64,000 nucleotides of DNA from JAGQPD01 sp020426865 (GTDB lineage: Bacteria; Planctomycetota; Planctomycetia; Pirellulales; Pirellulaceae). A program made the translations under genes and the position numbers. Position 1 is the first letter of the stretch; each line of letters opens with the position of its first letter. Positions 28,040-37,000 of this stretch are shown one piece after another. The notes under the pieces were generated by a model. It had not been told where the DNA came from, ran no database searches, and saw only the letters and a program-made list of their open reading frames with translations. The DNA lies in contig JAWKTN010000003.1 of NCBI GenBank assembly GCA_041399065.1, positions 124,001 to 188,000 on the forward strand, given 5' to 3'.

Positions 28040-28320
28040 TTTGACTGACGTGCCGCAATTGTGTCGGCCCTTCGGGCCTAGGGTTCGCGAGATCCGCGTC
28101 ACCGGTGGCTGCGCCACCGGCAAAGGCTGTTGCGGCCCTCCGGGCCTGGCCTGGAAGGTCTTCGGATCGTTGGACCCCACGTCACCCTCAGCTCCGCGAA
28201 CTCCGGGCCGAAGGCCCGAAACAACCCTTGCCGGTGGCGCAGCCACCGGTTGTTTCCGCCCCGCCCCTCTGAGGCCCGAAGGGCCGACACATGCGCGGCA
28301 CCGTGTGACGGCGATAGCAT
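28040..28320. repeat. Palindromic interspersed element filling a gene-less cassette
   Basis: Contains an imperfect inverted repeat (28102-28137 against 28213-28249) plus GGCCCTTCGGGCC-type short palindromes. It resembles 24240-24450. It lies between attC-like sites 5 and 6, where no credible gene exists. Confidence 0.75.
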
Positions 28321-28343
28321 AGTCGTACTCAGCACCGCGGCCA

Positions 28344-28427
28344 GAACGGCGGCCATCACGCGGGACCGGCGACTGATGATATAGCAAAGTAGACATGCCA
28401 CCGGTCCTCGCGTGCATGGCATGGTTC
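28344..28427 (-). repeat. attC-like recombination site 6
   Basis: 84-bp GAAC...GTTC element; arms CATCACGCGGGACCGGCG and CACCGGTCCTCGCGTGCATG pair with a bulge. It lies 12 bp past the stop of the exported-protein gene. Confidence 0.78.
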
Positions 28428-28439
28428 TGCCGCCGCATG

Positions 28440-28934
28440 CTATTTAAGATTGACCGTTGATTCTCTTCGCTTGAATTTGACGGACATATTGACTTCTTTG
28501 CCGTCCGTTGTCTTCCCTATGAGTTCACCTGTAATCAGATCAGGCCCGACGCGCGTCAACGTGGAGTTTCCATTGATGATAGTACCGTTCGGATCGACGA
28601 ATAAAATCTTTCCAGTGCACTTGTCTTTGCTCACCACTGTATACTCGCGCTTCCAATACTTTCCGCCAGTTCCGAAACCGATTGAAACCATTGTCTTGTC
28701 ATTCGGACGCCAGCCAATCGTTTCGATAGTTTGGCCGCCTTCCTTGTCAGTCCACCTCCCAATCGCTGCCGAACCTCCAGCTACAATCTCGTATTCAATT
28801 TCCGCTTCGTACCCGTTGGAGGATTCGAAACGCCAGCTTCCTTCCATGTACGGCCAGTCGTGAGGGCGTTCGGCGCGCACCAACGTTGCGAAGCAAAGCA
28901 ATGTGATAGCCAACAGATACGCTCGCGTGATCAT
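28440..28934 (-). CDS. Exported lipocalin-like protein in the outermost cassette
   Basis: 164 residues: signal peptide ITRAYLLAITLLCFATLVRA, then WPYMEGSWRFE and alternating strands (AAIGRWTDKEGGQTIET, KYWKREYTVVS) like a small beta-barrel (DUF1579- or lipocalin-like). The start at 28934 has GGAG 7 bases upstream. Exported proteins are frequent integron-cassette cargo. Function unknown. Confidence 0.7.
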   Translation of the reverse strand: MITRAYLLAITLLCFATLVRAERPHDWPYMEGSWRFESSNGYEAEIEYEIVAGGSAAIGRWTDKEGGQTIETIGWRPNDKTMVSIGFGTGGKYWKREYTVVSKDKCTGKILFVDPNGTIINGNSTLTRVGPDLITGELIGKTTDGKEVNMSVKFKRRESTVNLK

Positions 28935-29367
28935 GAATGTCTCCGAGATATTTCTTGTTGAGTAAAGGTCGAGCATGGCAGAACTTGATTATTACCGGAC
29001 GCCCCGGCGATAAGCCTCAGGGAGGGTATTATTGCAGAATCGGCGATAAGTCGATGGATAATTATTCCCTACTTATTCCTGATTGTTGTCATTTTGACAA
29101 CCGCCAGTCAAAAAAACGGTTGTTTTGAGATTTACCACTTGATCACTGCCTCTGCGCCAAAGTTGAGGGCTGCGAGAGTAGGCTCGCCGCACGAGAACAA
29201 ATCAACCGAAATGCCAAACCCGCTGCGCGACTCATCTCAAACTGGCTGACAGGGCAGACTCGCAACGCTGCCGACGCCGGTCCTAGCAAGTCAACGCAAT
29301 CTAGGGCTGGTCGCACTTTGGTCTGGAACTCGCCCGTCCTTATCAGCGGTCCGTCGTCATCACGGTC
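28935..29367. other. Intergenic stretch at the right end of the island
   Basis: About 430 bp without a recognisable gene. A weak hairpin (ACAACCG 29097 / CGGTTGT 29123 followed by TTT) is present. No seventh attC-like site was found. Confidence 0.4.
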
Positions 29368-29823
29368 GTGCAATCGCTGCCCGTTTTCGTTGCGGCAATC
29401 GTTGCCTTTGTCTTCGGCGCGGTTTTGATGTCTCTTGTCGTAGGCCGCCCAGAGGCAGCGGACGTGGAAAAATACAATTTCTTGCAAGGCAATCTGCCGT
29501 TGACCCTGTTGGCGCTCGGGTCGGTCTATCTGATTTCGGCATTTGCAGAGGAGGTAATCTATCGCGGTTTCTTGATGACGCGAATTGGTGAGATGTCGGC
29601 ACGTCGGCGATGGAGTCGTCCTGTTGCATTGGTGGTCAGCTCGTTGGCCTTCGGACTTATTCACTCAGACTGGGGGTTCGCTGGAATGGTGCAAGCCAGT
29701 TGCATGGGCGTGGCGCTGGGCACATCGTATCTAATTGTCCGCCGCAACCTGTGGGTAACGATCCTCGCCCACGCCTACATGGACACTATCCTGGTATTAC
29801 AAACGTACCTCTCAAGGCCCTAG
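29368..29823 (+). CDS. CPBP (CAAX/Abi) family intramembrane glutamic endopeptidase, short form
   Basis: 151 residues, shorter than the usual 200-300. The active-site motifs are intact: EEVIYRGFL (catalytic Glu pair), FGLIHSD (His) and AHAYMDT (His/Asp). Hydrophobic segments lie near 5-26, 44-64, 85-103 and 107-123. An in-frame stop at 29302 precludes a much longer N-terminus, so this is either a minimal form or a truncated gene. GTG start. Substrate unknown. Confidence 0.75.
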   Translation: MQSLPVFVAAIVAFVFGAVLMSLVVGRPEAADVEKYNFLQGNLPLTLLALGSVYLISAFAEEVIYRGFLMTRIGEMSARRRWSRPVALVVSSLAFGLIHSDWGFAGMVQASCMGVALGTSYLIVRRNLWVTILAHAYMDTILVLQTYLSRP

Positions 29824-29927
29824 AATGGGCCGTCGGCCAGGCGATAGCCGTCACCCGCAAAGCAGCTCGCCGAATATTCATATCGCCGCTGTAACATCGG
29901 CCCGGTTCGCGCATTGATATAGGTAGT

Positions 29928-30059
29928 ATGACCGATAGCAACTCGGAAGAAGATGTTGATTGGGACCAGATTGTGCGAGCTGCCAAGCACCACACGGATG
30001 CCCATTTCCCTCGATCAGATCGCCGCACAGCTCGCGAACGCCACGTCCGCGCGGTTTAA
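29928..30059 (+). pseudogene. 43-codon frame, probably the displaced N-terminus of the LolA-like gene
   Basis: Reads MTDSNSEEDVDWDQIVRAA then runs out of frame to a stop at 30057-30059, while the LolA-like body continues in the next frame. This looks like the start of a cytoplasmic N-terminal region joined to the body by an internal deletion with loss of frame. Confidence 0.4.
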
Positions 30060-30984
30060 GATGGTCGTCACCGTCCATGGTCAACCCGCGCAATCGTTGA
30101 CGGCGTACTACATGCAACCGGGCCGTTTTCGTCAGGAGTTTCCTGGCGGTGAGTTCAACGTTGCTGACTGGGAGGCCGGTAAGATGATGAGTGTCGACCC
30201 GAATTCAAAACGCGTCACGGTATTTCACCTGGTCAACGCGGCAGTTGAAGATACGGAAAAGAAGGAACAAAAGAATCAGTTTGAAATGATCCGGGACTTG
30301 CTTGTCGCGGCGGCCAACGATCCGGCTGTTAAGTTTGAAGAATTGGGAAAGCGTGAATGGGACGGAAAACAGCTGTTAGGATTCCGAATTCTAGGGCGCC
30401 CACAGCCAATGACTGTCTGGACCGACCCGACGACGAATTTTCCTGTGCGGATCGAGACGACGGTAGCGGGTCCGCCTAAAACACTTCTGGTAATGGACAA
30501 TTACGAAGCGAACGTCGAATTGGATCCGGCAATGTTCAGCCTGGAGATCCCTGAGGGGTATCAATTGGTAGAAACGGATGTGGACGCTTCGATGCCCGCG
30601 GAAAACGACTTGGTCAATTCGTTGAGACTTTGCCGTGAGATATACGGTGAGCTTCCCGCAGGGCTCGACACGGCGGCCGTTGCGTATTTCATTGGCAAAT
30701 CGGTGGCCAAGCAAGGGGTCGATCCCGACACGGGACCATCCAAGGAACAGATGCAGCAGATCCTGAAGATTGGTCGCGGGTTTCAATTTGCTGCTACCCT
30801 GTTACCCGAATCGGAGGCGCACTTTGTTCCTGATGTCGACAACGACGCCCCGCCGGACCAGGTTCTGTTCTGGTATCGCCCAGCCGGCGGGCAAATCTAT
30901 CGCGTGATTCACGCTGACTTTTCGGTGACGGAAACGGCTACGGCGCCGAATATCGAAGGGGCGCAGCCGTTGTCGAGGCAATAG
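29953..30984 (+). CDS. LolA-like/DUF2092-like protein, probably N-terminally damaged
   Basis: Up to 343 residues; credible sequence begins around MPISLDQIAAQLANATSARF (ATG at 29998). The body resembles outer-membrane lipoprotein-sorting (LolA-fold) proteins: MVVTVHGQPAQSLTAYYMQP, GRFRQEFPGG, PMTVWTDPTTNFPVRIE, ELDPAMFSLEIPEGY. No signal peptide or membrane anchor remains, although exported relatives carry one. The preceding frame at 29928 is probably the detached 5' end. Convergent with the arabinofuranosidase gene. Confidence 0.6.
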   Translation: MLIGTRLCELPSTTRMPISLDQIAAQLANATSARFKMVVTVHGQPAQSLTAYYMQPGRFRQEFPGGEFNVADWEAGKMMSVDPNSKRVTVFHLVNAAVEDTEKKEQKNQFEMIRDLLVAAANDPAVKFEELGKREWDGKQLLGFRILGRPQPMTVWTDPTTNFPVRIETTVAGPPKTLLVMDNYEANVELDPAMFSLEIPEGYQLVETDVDASMPAENDLVNSLRLCREIYGELPAGLDTAAVAYFIGKSVAKQGVDPDTGPSKEQMQQILKIGRGFQFAATLLPESEAHFVPDVDNDAPPDQVLFWYRPAGGQIYRVIHADFSVTETATAPNIEGAQPLSRQ

Positions 30985-31003
30985 ATTTCAATCGACGGGA
31001 TCC

Positions 31004-33436
31004 TCAATTGGCTCGGACCACGGCCGTCGAATACGGGGGCAATTCGAAGATGAGTTTCTTGCCTTCTAGTCGCACGACGCCAGCTTGTGGCGTGACGGTC
31101 CGTGGATCGGCCAAGGTGTTGCGGGCTTCGAGTGCCCCGGGAGCAACGATTTGCATGGAAGCGGTCTTCGGCGCGAAGTTCCCATTCAATTCCACTTCGA
31201 CCGTCGTTGCGCGGTCGCGAGGATTGACGGCCTTTAATACAACGAGCTCGCCATCTTCGCTGCGAGTTGCCACAATATTACATCCCTGCGGATCGCCATC
31301 AATCGGCAGAAAATGTGTCGCAAAGTTGTCCCACCAAAGTTTCATCACCACGTAGTTCGGGGCGGGGTACCAGCCGGTTTGATCGAAATTGATAAACGCA
31401 TTATCCCAAGCTCCCGCGGATGTATGCCGCAAGAACAACGCAGGTCCTCCGAGCGTAAACTTCTTGCCCTGTCGCTCGTAGGCATTCAGCAGTCCGCCGG
31501 CGTAAAGTCCCGTCCGCCAATCGGTCGACTGAGCGTTCCATTCGGAATTGTAGATTTCCATCTGTGGATTGGCGGACTTCGCGATGGCGTCCGCCAATCG
31601 AACCAAAAACTGCTCGTACTGCCGGACGCCACGATCAAAGTTTTCTGGTTCCTCGTAGTTATGAACACTGATGTAGTCGAACAGCGGCGCGCAGGCATCA
31701 AGCAGAGCCTGATTCCAACGCATATCAAAGCGATTTCCGCCGCAGGCCGCCAGCTTGATGGGTGTCCCGAGTTCCTTGGCTTTTGCCCGGAGAGCGGGAG
31801 CGAACTGGCGAACTTTCTCGATGTAGGCTTCGACACCGGCCGACCATGTCTCGTTATCGATTTCCCAGTGGACGACATTGTAGGGTTCGACATGCCCATT
31901 TTTGGCCCGTAGGGCCCCCATCGGGGTCGACGCATCACCGTTGCAGTATTCCAGCCACTGGAGTGCGTACGGCAAGTAATCTTCGTCCGATGGCAGGCGG
32001 AATTGTGCAGGAGCACCGCATGCCGATTCGAGCAGACCGGTATTGATTACCAGCAACGGTTTGGCGCCCGTCTTTTCACAAAGCGCCATATACTCGTCAG
32101 TGCCCATGGAATTGATGTCTTGATCTTCCCACATATGTGCCGAGTAGATCCGGCGTTCGTGTTGGGGGCCGATGGCATCTTTCCACAAATAGAGCGACGC
32201 GAAACAGCCACCTGGCCAACGAATAATCGGTGGTCGTAGTCCGCGAACCGCTTCCAAGAGATCAGGGCGAAAACCGCCCGCGGCCATGGAATCTGCAGCC
32301 ATCATTTGAAATTGATCGAGCTTCACGGAACCTTTGCCAAGCAGAGAAACCCGTACGGTCCCGTCCAACGCATCACCGCTCGATTCGATCACAAACGGGT
32401 ATTCGCTCCACCCAGTCCTTGGCGGCCCTACCGTCGCGTGCCCCAGCACTTTTTTGTCATCACCGACGAGCTCAACCTTGACGCCCGATGGCAAATCCCC
32501 TTTCATTCCCAGTGATCCGTGATAGCGTTGCTTCTTGAAACGAATCTGCCCCTGCTGCAAGCCCATCGGGCTCCCATCACTCGTCAACACGACGCCGAAG
32601 TCGTTGTTCAACGCATCGTCGGTTCGTTCTGCGGTCCCCGAGCCAAACGGGGTCCAAAAGTCGACCTTTAGCGCGCTTGTTGGCACTTCCGGCACAGCGG
32701 CGTAAAGAACTTGAGCGCCATCGAGGCTGATAACCCTAAGGTTCCGATACCGGACGCTGGTGCCCCAGGTTCCCAGCCCGACCATCCCTGACACGTACGG
32801 GTCACGCAAGTCGCGAGCGTCAATGACCTGCCTGTTGTCCAGCCAACACTGGATGTGGTCACCTTCGCAACGGATCCGGATGTCGTACCAGCGGCCCGAC
32901 TCAACTCGGCCATCACTCCCTTCTCCGACATTGGCCCTGCGACCATTGCTCTCCTTTTCAATGGCGTGACGAGTGTTTTGCCAACCGGCAAGGTTGAGCC
33001 AGTAAAAATTGTCGGGATCCTGGGCGCGAAACAAAATGAGAAAACCTTCGGCACCGCGTTCCTTCTTGGCCTGCAAGGTTACTTCGTAATCCTTCCAGCT
33101 GGGATCGCCGAAAACGAAATTGATATCGGTGGTCAATGCGGCCTGCACGATTTCGCCATTGTCAAGCGACCAATCACCGATGCGGCTGTTTGACAATTCA
33201 AAGCTGCGGTTCCAAACCATCTCACCCCATAGCCCGCCGTTGGCCGAGTGATAAATGTGCTCCAAAAAATGACCGTAGACATTGGGGTTAACCGAATGCG
33301 AAGGCTTTTCGGTATCGACGGTCAACTGGACTTCGCCGGCGACCGGCTTGGCCAGATCAGAAAGCCCCCCAAGTGCTATCAGTCCAAAAACGGCAAACAT
33401 GCTACGAAATGGGCGGACCAGGGTTCGTGTGTTCAA
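31004..33436 (-). CDS. Exported GH51 alpha-L-arabinofuranosidase with inserted LamG/DUF1080-like domain
   Basis: 810 residues: signal peptide (about 10-34), GH51 opening (NVYGHFLEHIYHSANGGLWGE), a jelly-roll insertion at about 85-245 (VFGDPSWKDYEVTLQAKK, FYWLNLAGWQNTRHA), a TIM barrel (RWPGGCFASLYLWKDAIGP) and a C-terminal beta domain. Acid/base Glu in HWEIDNETW and nucleophile Glu in YNSEWNAQ. It should release arabinose from plant or algal arabinans or arabinoxylan outside the cytoplasm. The insertion may bind carbohydrate. No transporter or regulator adjoins. Confidence 0.93.
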   Translation of the reverse strand: MNTRTLVRPFRSMFAVFGLIALGGLSDLAKPVAGEVQLTVDTEKPSHSVNPNVYGHFLEHIYHSANGGLWGEMVWNRSFELSNSRIGDWSLDNGEIVQAALTTDINFVFGDPSWKDYEVTLQAKKERGAEGFLILFRAQDPDNFYWLNLAGWQNTRHAIEKESNGRRANVGEGSDGRVESGRWYDIRIRCEGDHIQCWLDNRQVIDARDLRDPYVSGMVGLGTWGTSVRYRNLRVISLDGAQVLYAAVPEVPTSALKVDFWTPFGSGTAERTDDALNNDFGVVLTSDGSPMGLQQGQIRFKKQRYHGSLGMKGDLPSGVKVELVGDDKKVLGHATVGPPRTGWSEYPFVIESSGDALDGTVRVSLLGKGSVKLDQFQMMAADSMAAGGFRPDLLEAVRGLRPPIIRWPGGCFASLYLWKDAIGPQHERRIYSAHMWEDQDINSMGTDEYMALCEKTGAKPLLVINTGLLESACGAPAQFRLPSDEDYLPYALQWLEYCNGDASTPMGALRAKNGHVEPYNVVHWEIDNETWSAGVEAYIEKVRQFAPALRAKAKELGTPIKLAACGGNRFDMRWNQALLDACAPLFDYISVHNYEEPENFDRGVRQYEQFLVRLADAIAKSANPQMEIYNSEWNAQSTDWRTGLYAGGLLNAYERQGKKFTLGGPALFLRHTSAGAWDNAFINFDQTGWYPAPNYVVMKLWWDNFATHFLPIDGDPQGCNIVATRSEDGELVVLKAVNPRDRATTVEVELNGNFAPKTASMQIVAPGALEARNTLADPRTVTPQAGVVRLEGKKLIFELPPYSTAVVRAN

Positions 33437-33566
33437 TGGACAACTCCCGCAGTTTCAGTGTTCTCAATGAGCCGACATCGGAGACTTATCAAATCTCGTT
33501 CAGGATATTCCAAGAGTCGCGAGTACGCCAGGGGCCGCCGGAACAGCCGATCATCCAGCACCCGAC

Positions 33567-33633
33567 AATACCTCGAACCGCATAGTATTATCCCTCTGGC
33601 GGATGGGCCAGATACTTGGTGGTTCGAGGTATC
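33567..33633. repeat. Inverted pair of the 23-bp interspersed motif
   Basis: Copies at 33567-33589 (+) and 33611-33633 (-) share ATACCTCGAACC / GGTTCGAGGTAT as a perfect 12-bp inverted repeat with a 38-bp spacer. Another copy is at 16369-16391. Confidence 0.8.
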
Positions 33634-33718
33634 CGGGGCAAGGGAGGTTGCCAAGCGGCAGGTCTGGCTCGTCTTCCATAAATCTTCACGCTAGCGTCGT
33701 GGTACGCCAGTTGCATGT

Positions 33719-33753
33719 CGCGGATTGCACTTCGCGGACTGCACTTCGCGGAT
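33719..33753. repeat. 14-bp direct repeat, 2.5 copies
   Basis: CGCGGATTGCACTT, CGCGGACTGCACTT, then CGCGGAT: head-to-tail, one mismatch. Confidence 0.8.
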
Positions 33754-34056
33754 TTTAAAGCGGACATGGAAAAACTGGCAGAAGGATTGGGAGTAGTGGT
33801 AGAGCATGCAAAAAGGAGGGCAATTCGCGTTGACGTCATCTGACCGGATTGGTGAGCTGGTGTGAATTGGTTACGATAGGTGGGAGCGAATCGGCCCATT
33901 TGTTGCCCGGAAAGTATTCGCTGACGTGCGTAAGAATGCAGCACAGACGCGTTTTGCGTGTCGGCACGTCGATGAAAGCGGTTAGGGCGGAGCGACGCAG
34001 GGCAAAACGTTCGCGGGCCGGCAAGCAATGGAAAACGAACAGGAATTGTTGACGAT

Positions 34057-37000
34057 ATGATTACGAAGTTGCAGCAGGCGTTGGGGACGACCGAGGCGGG
34101 TGAAGCGGCGACATCACGAGACGAGATGTTGCGTCACATTGGGTTACAGATGAAGGCCGCGAGCCTGCCGATCCCACGTTCCTTGGCAGCCGACCAGATG
34201 CTGGAATTGGCCGATGCACTATTGGCCAACTACCAGGAGAAGGCCCGGATATTGCTTGACGAGCGATCACCGGCGGACGCTCGCATTGAGACATTCCTAA
34301 GGCACCACTTTGCCGACTTGGACTTGTCACCGCGATTAAGGTTGCCACATCAGACATTGATCTTGGATCGCCATGGCATGGGGCGAGAGTTGTCGTTGCC
34401 GATCCATGGCGAATCATTCCGCAATGACATGCTCAGCTCGTATCGCTTGAAAAATGGCGTGTTGCACAATCCACGTCATGACCGGCGGACGACGGCGGGT
34501 ACATTCCACATTGCCGAAGGAGGCATGCCGATTCCAGGTGATAAGCGGGCGGTCCCCAAGCGGGTATTTGCCAAGCTGTTTCAAATCGCCATCAATCCAC
34601 CGCGGGATCTCTTACGTCTCCCCTTCACTTCCGAGGAACCGGAACAGTCACACACGTTCGTGTCGCTCTATCTGCGACCGATTGTCTGCCCGGAGGTACC
34701 GGGGATCACTCCGCAAAAGTCGATGGAGATCCGGTTCTTCGCCCCGGGCGGTTTGGTTAGCAATCTCGATTTCGTCGAGTCCATTTTCGGAAACGCCGGC
34801 GATCCGCTGACACCGGAAAACGATGCCGGATTGGATGTCGAGCATTGGACGGGTCACACAGGGTGCGTTATTCTGGCACCACAAATGCTGGGGTATACCA
34901 AGAAGGAATTGGGGCTGCCACATTATGACGATGCCACTCAACGACGACGCAATGACAGCATGTGCTGGCGTGATGAAGGAGAGCTTTATAACGACGGCCA
35001 GCCATTCAAAATATCTTGCCGCACGGACGAGGGAGTCGTTATTACCTTGATTGCGGACAACTATTACGGATATTGCAAGAAGGAGGTCAAGACCCAGATC
35101 AGCTATGCCGCTAATTTGTATGGCAATGTCGAGGAAGAACATGCGGGGGGGGCGGTCGCGTACCCGACATACAACCTGGGGGATCAGTTTCAGGCCAACA
35201 GCAAGCGGTACAACGGGCGAACGTTCGCCGATGTCGCGCGTGATTACGCCGATTTCATCGACGTCAAGCCCGAAGGATATGGCGTCGACCGCAATTTTCC
35301 GAATCTCATCTACATCCCCGAAGACGCGTTCGCGACGCTTCAGAGTCAACGCGTAATGTGGACGCGTGATGGAATTCCACACGCCATTCCGCTGTTGCCC
35401 GGCAACGTGTACATGGCGCCGAGCGGATACAAATTAACGATGGAAAAGCACCCGGCGGCTCCGACATGGCGGATCGTGGGACAACTGGCTGAGGGCGTGT
35501 ACTGCCACAAACCGTGCACCGTCAGTGGTGGTGGGAAGAGTGAAATCAGCAAATCCTTGCTGAGCTACATGCATTACGGGCCGATCTTCGTGGCCGACTG
35601 GCAGGACGATCTTCAGGCAGTCCAAAAGGTACTCGACTACGATTTCTCCACCCGGTGGCGCCACGATAGCCCGCGACGGCCTGACTACACGCGGCGCCCC
35701 AGTCGCCCCATCATGGGGCCCGAGCGGTCGCTGGGAAGTGTTATTAAACTGCTTTCGCCCTCCGCCGAGTATACCGACGAGTACAATCAATTCCTCCGCA
35801 CGCTGCCAATCCACTTGTATGCTATCCTGCTGATCATCAAGCGGTTTGACCAACCCGACTGGAGGGACCATTTTGGTGTCGATATCATCAATGGCCATCC
35901 GGGCCATGAGTTGAAATTCCAAAGACGGAAACTTGTCGGATCGTATTTGCGAGTCGGATTCTATACGCACCAAGCTTGGCGGACATATAAACTGCGGCAG
36001 GACTTTTTGCCAGCAACCAAGGTGCAACGCGAGGACGATATCAGTGCCTCGATGGTCGTCCCAACCGAACGGTTGGCGTCGCGACCGCCGGATACCAGAG
36101 CTGGTTCGTGCAAGTTCGTGGAGAATTGTGAGTATCGCTTCTATCAGCGACCGGACGATGCCATTCACCGTGGGTTCGACGTGCAAGCCGAAGCCGACCT
36201 GGCAGGGCCCAATAATTTTATCTCGAATTTCGAGCCGTTGACGCGAGAAGATGTCGCTCGAATGGCGGAATATGTCGCCGATTTCGACGCTTTCAGTCCG
36301 CCGATGCAGGAGCTATTACGATCGATGTTGGAAAGCGATGACCACAATTACGTCGTCTGCTCAGCCAACCCGCGCAACGTCGGAGGAGTACCATCGAAAA
36401 ACCCTCGTTATCTGCAAAATCGCCCGGACTTGGTCGACAGGTTCACGCCGTATGTTTCACGACGCGGCGCCCAATTATTTCGAGCACTTGCCGCCAACGC
36501 TCCGGTACACGTCCCGGTACATGCCGTATTGATGGGTCGCCGTAATAATCCACCCGACACCGAAAAAGGTATTCGCAGCCTGGCGGTCTACAATCCGCTT
36601 CATTATCAGGAACTCCCGGAACTGTTCATGGACCTCATCTGTTCGCTAACGGGCAAGAGTCCGTCAACGACCGGATTCGGTAGCGAGGGAGCATTGACGA
36701 AAGGTCCGTTTAACTCGCTACGGACAGCTGCTGATCTGAATGCGGCATTGGTCAGCCACATCCTCACGGGCCTGGCCGGCTTCTCCACTCCGGCGGGACA
36801 TATCGGCCCGAATGTTCAAGTCGACCATGACATCAGCCTGCTGATCCCCGAAATCTGGTGCCGGCTGACTCCTGAGGAACGGGATCCCAGGTTTCTGATC
36901 GAAGATGGCTGCCTCGAACCACTTCACGACTTCCCTTTCGACGGCCACACGGTCCCGGTCAGTCGTCTGGGATATCGGATGACAGCCCGTTTTTTACGAC

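Larger units (their letters stand above)
33437..34056. other. 620-bp intergenic region with short repeats
   Basis: Between divergent genes. It holds two inverted copies of the 23-bp motif and a 14-bp direct repeat. Open frames here are antisense or compositionally unlike proteins. Confidence 0.5.

Noticed and set aside
27935..28438. 167-codon minus-strand open frame
   Set aside because: It spans the palindromic element and attC-like site 6. Such frames recur because the repeats recur.
23876..29000. Insertion sequence, prophage or integrase gene
   Set aside because: No transposase, phage protein or tyrosine recombinase motif found on either strand.
28981..29066. Seventh attC-like site
   Set aside because: GAAC is present at 28981 but no GTTC or complementary arm lies about 80 bp away.
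33248..33694. 148-codon plus frame across the GH51 start
   Set aside because: Antisense to the GH51 signal region, with no protein features.
33588..34028. 146-codon minus frame in the 620-bp gap
   Set aside because: No motif; composition follows GC skew; no ribosome site.
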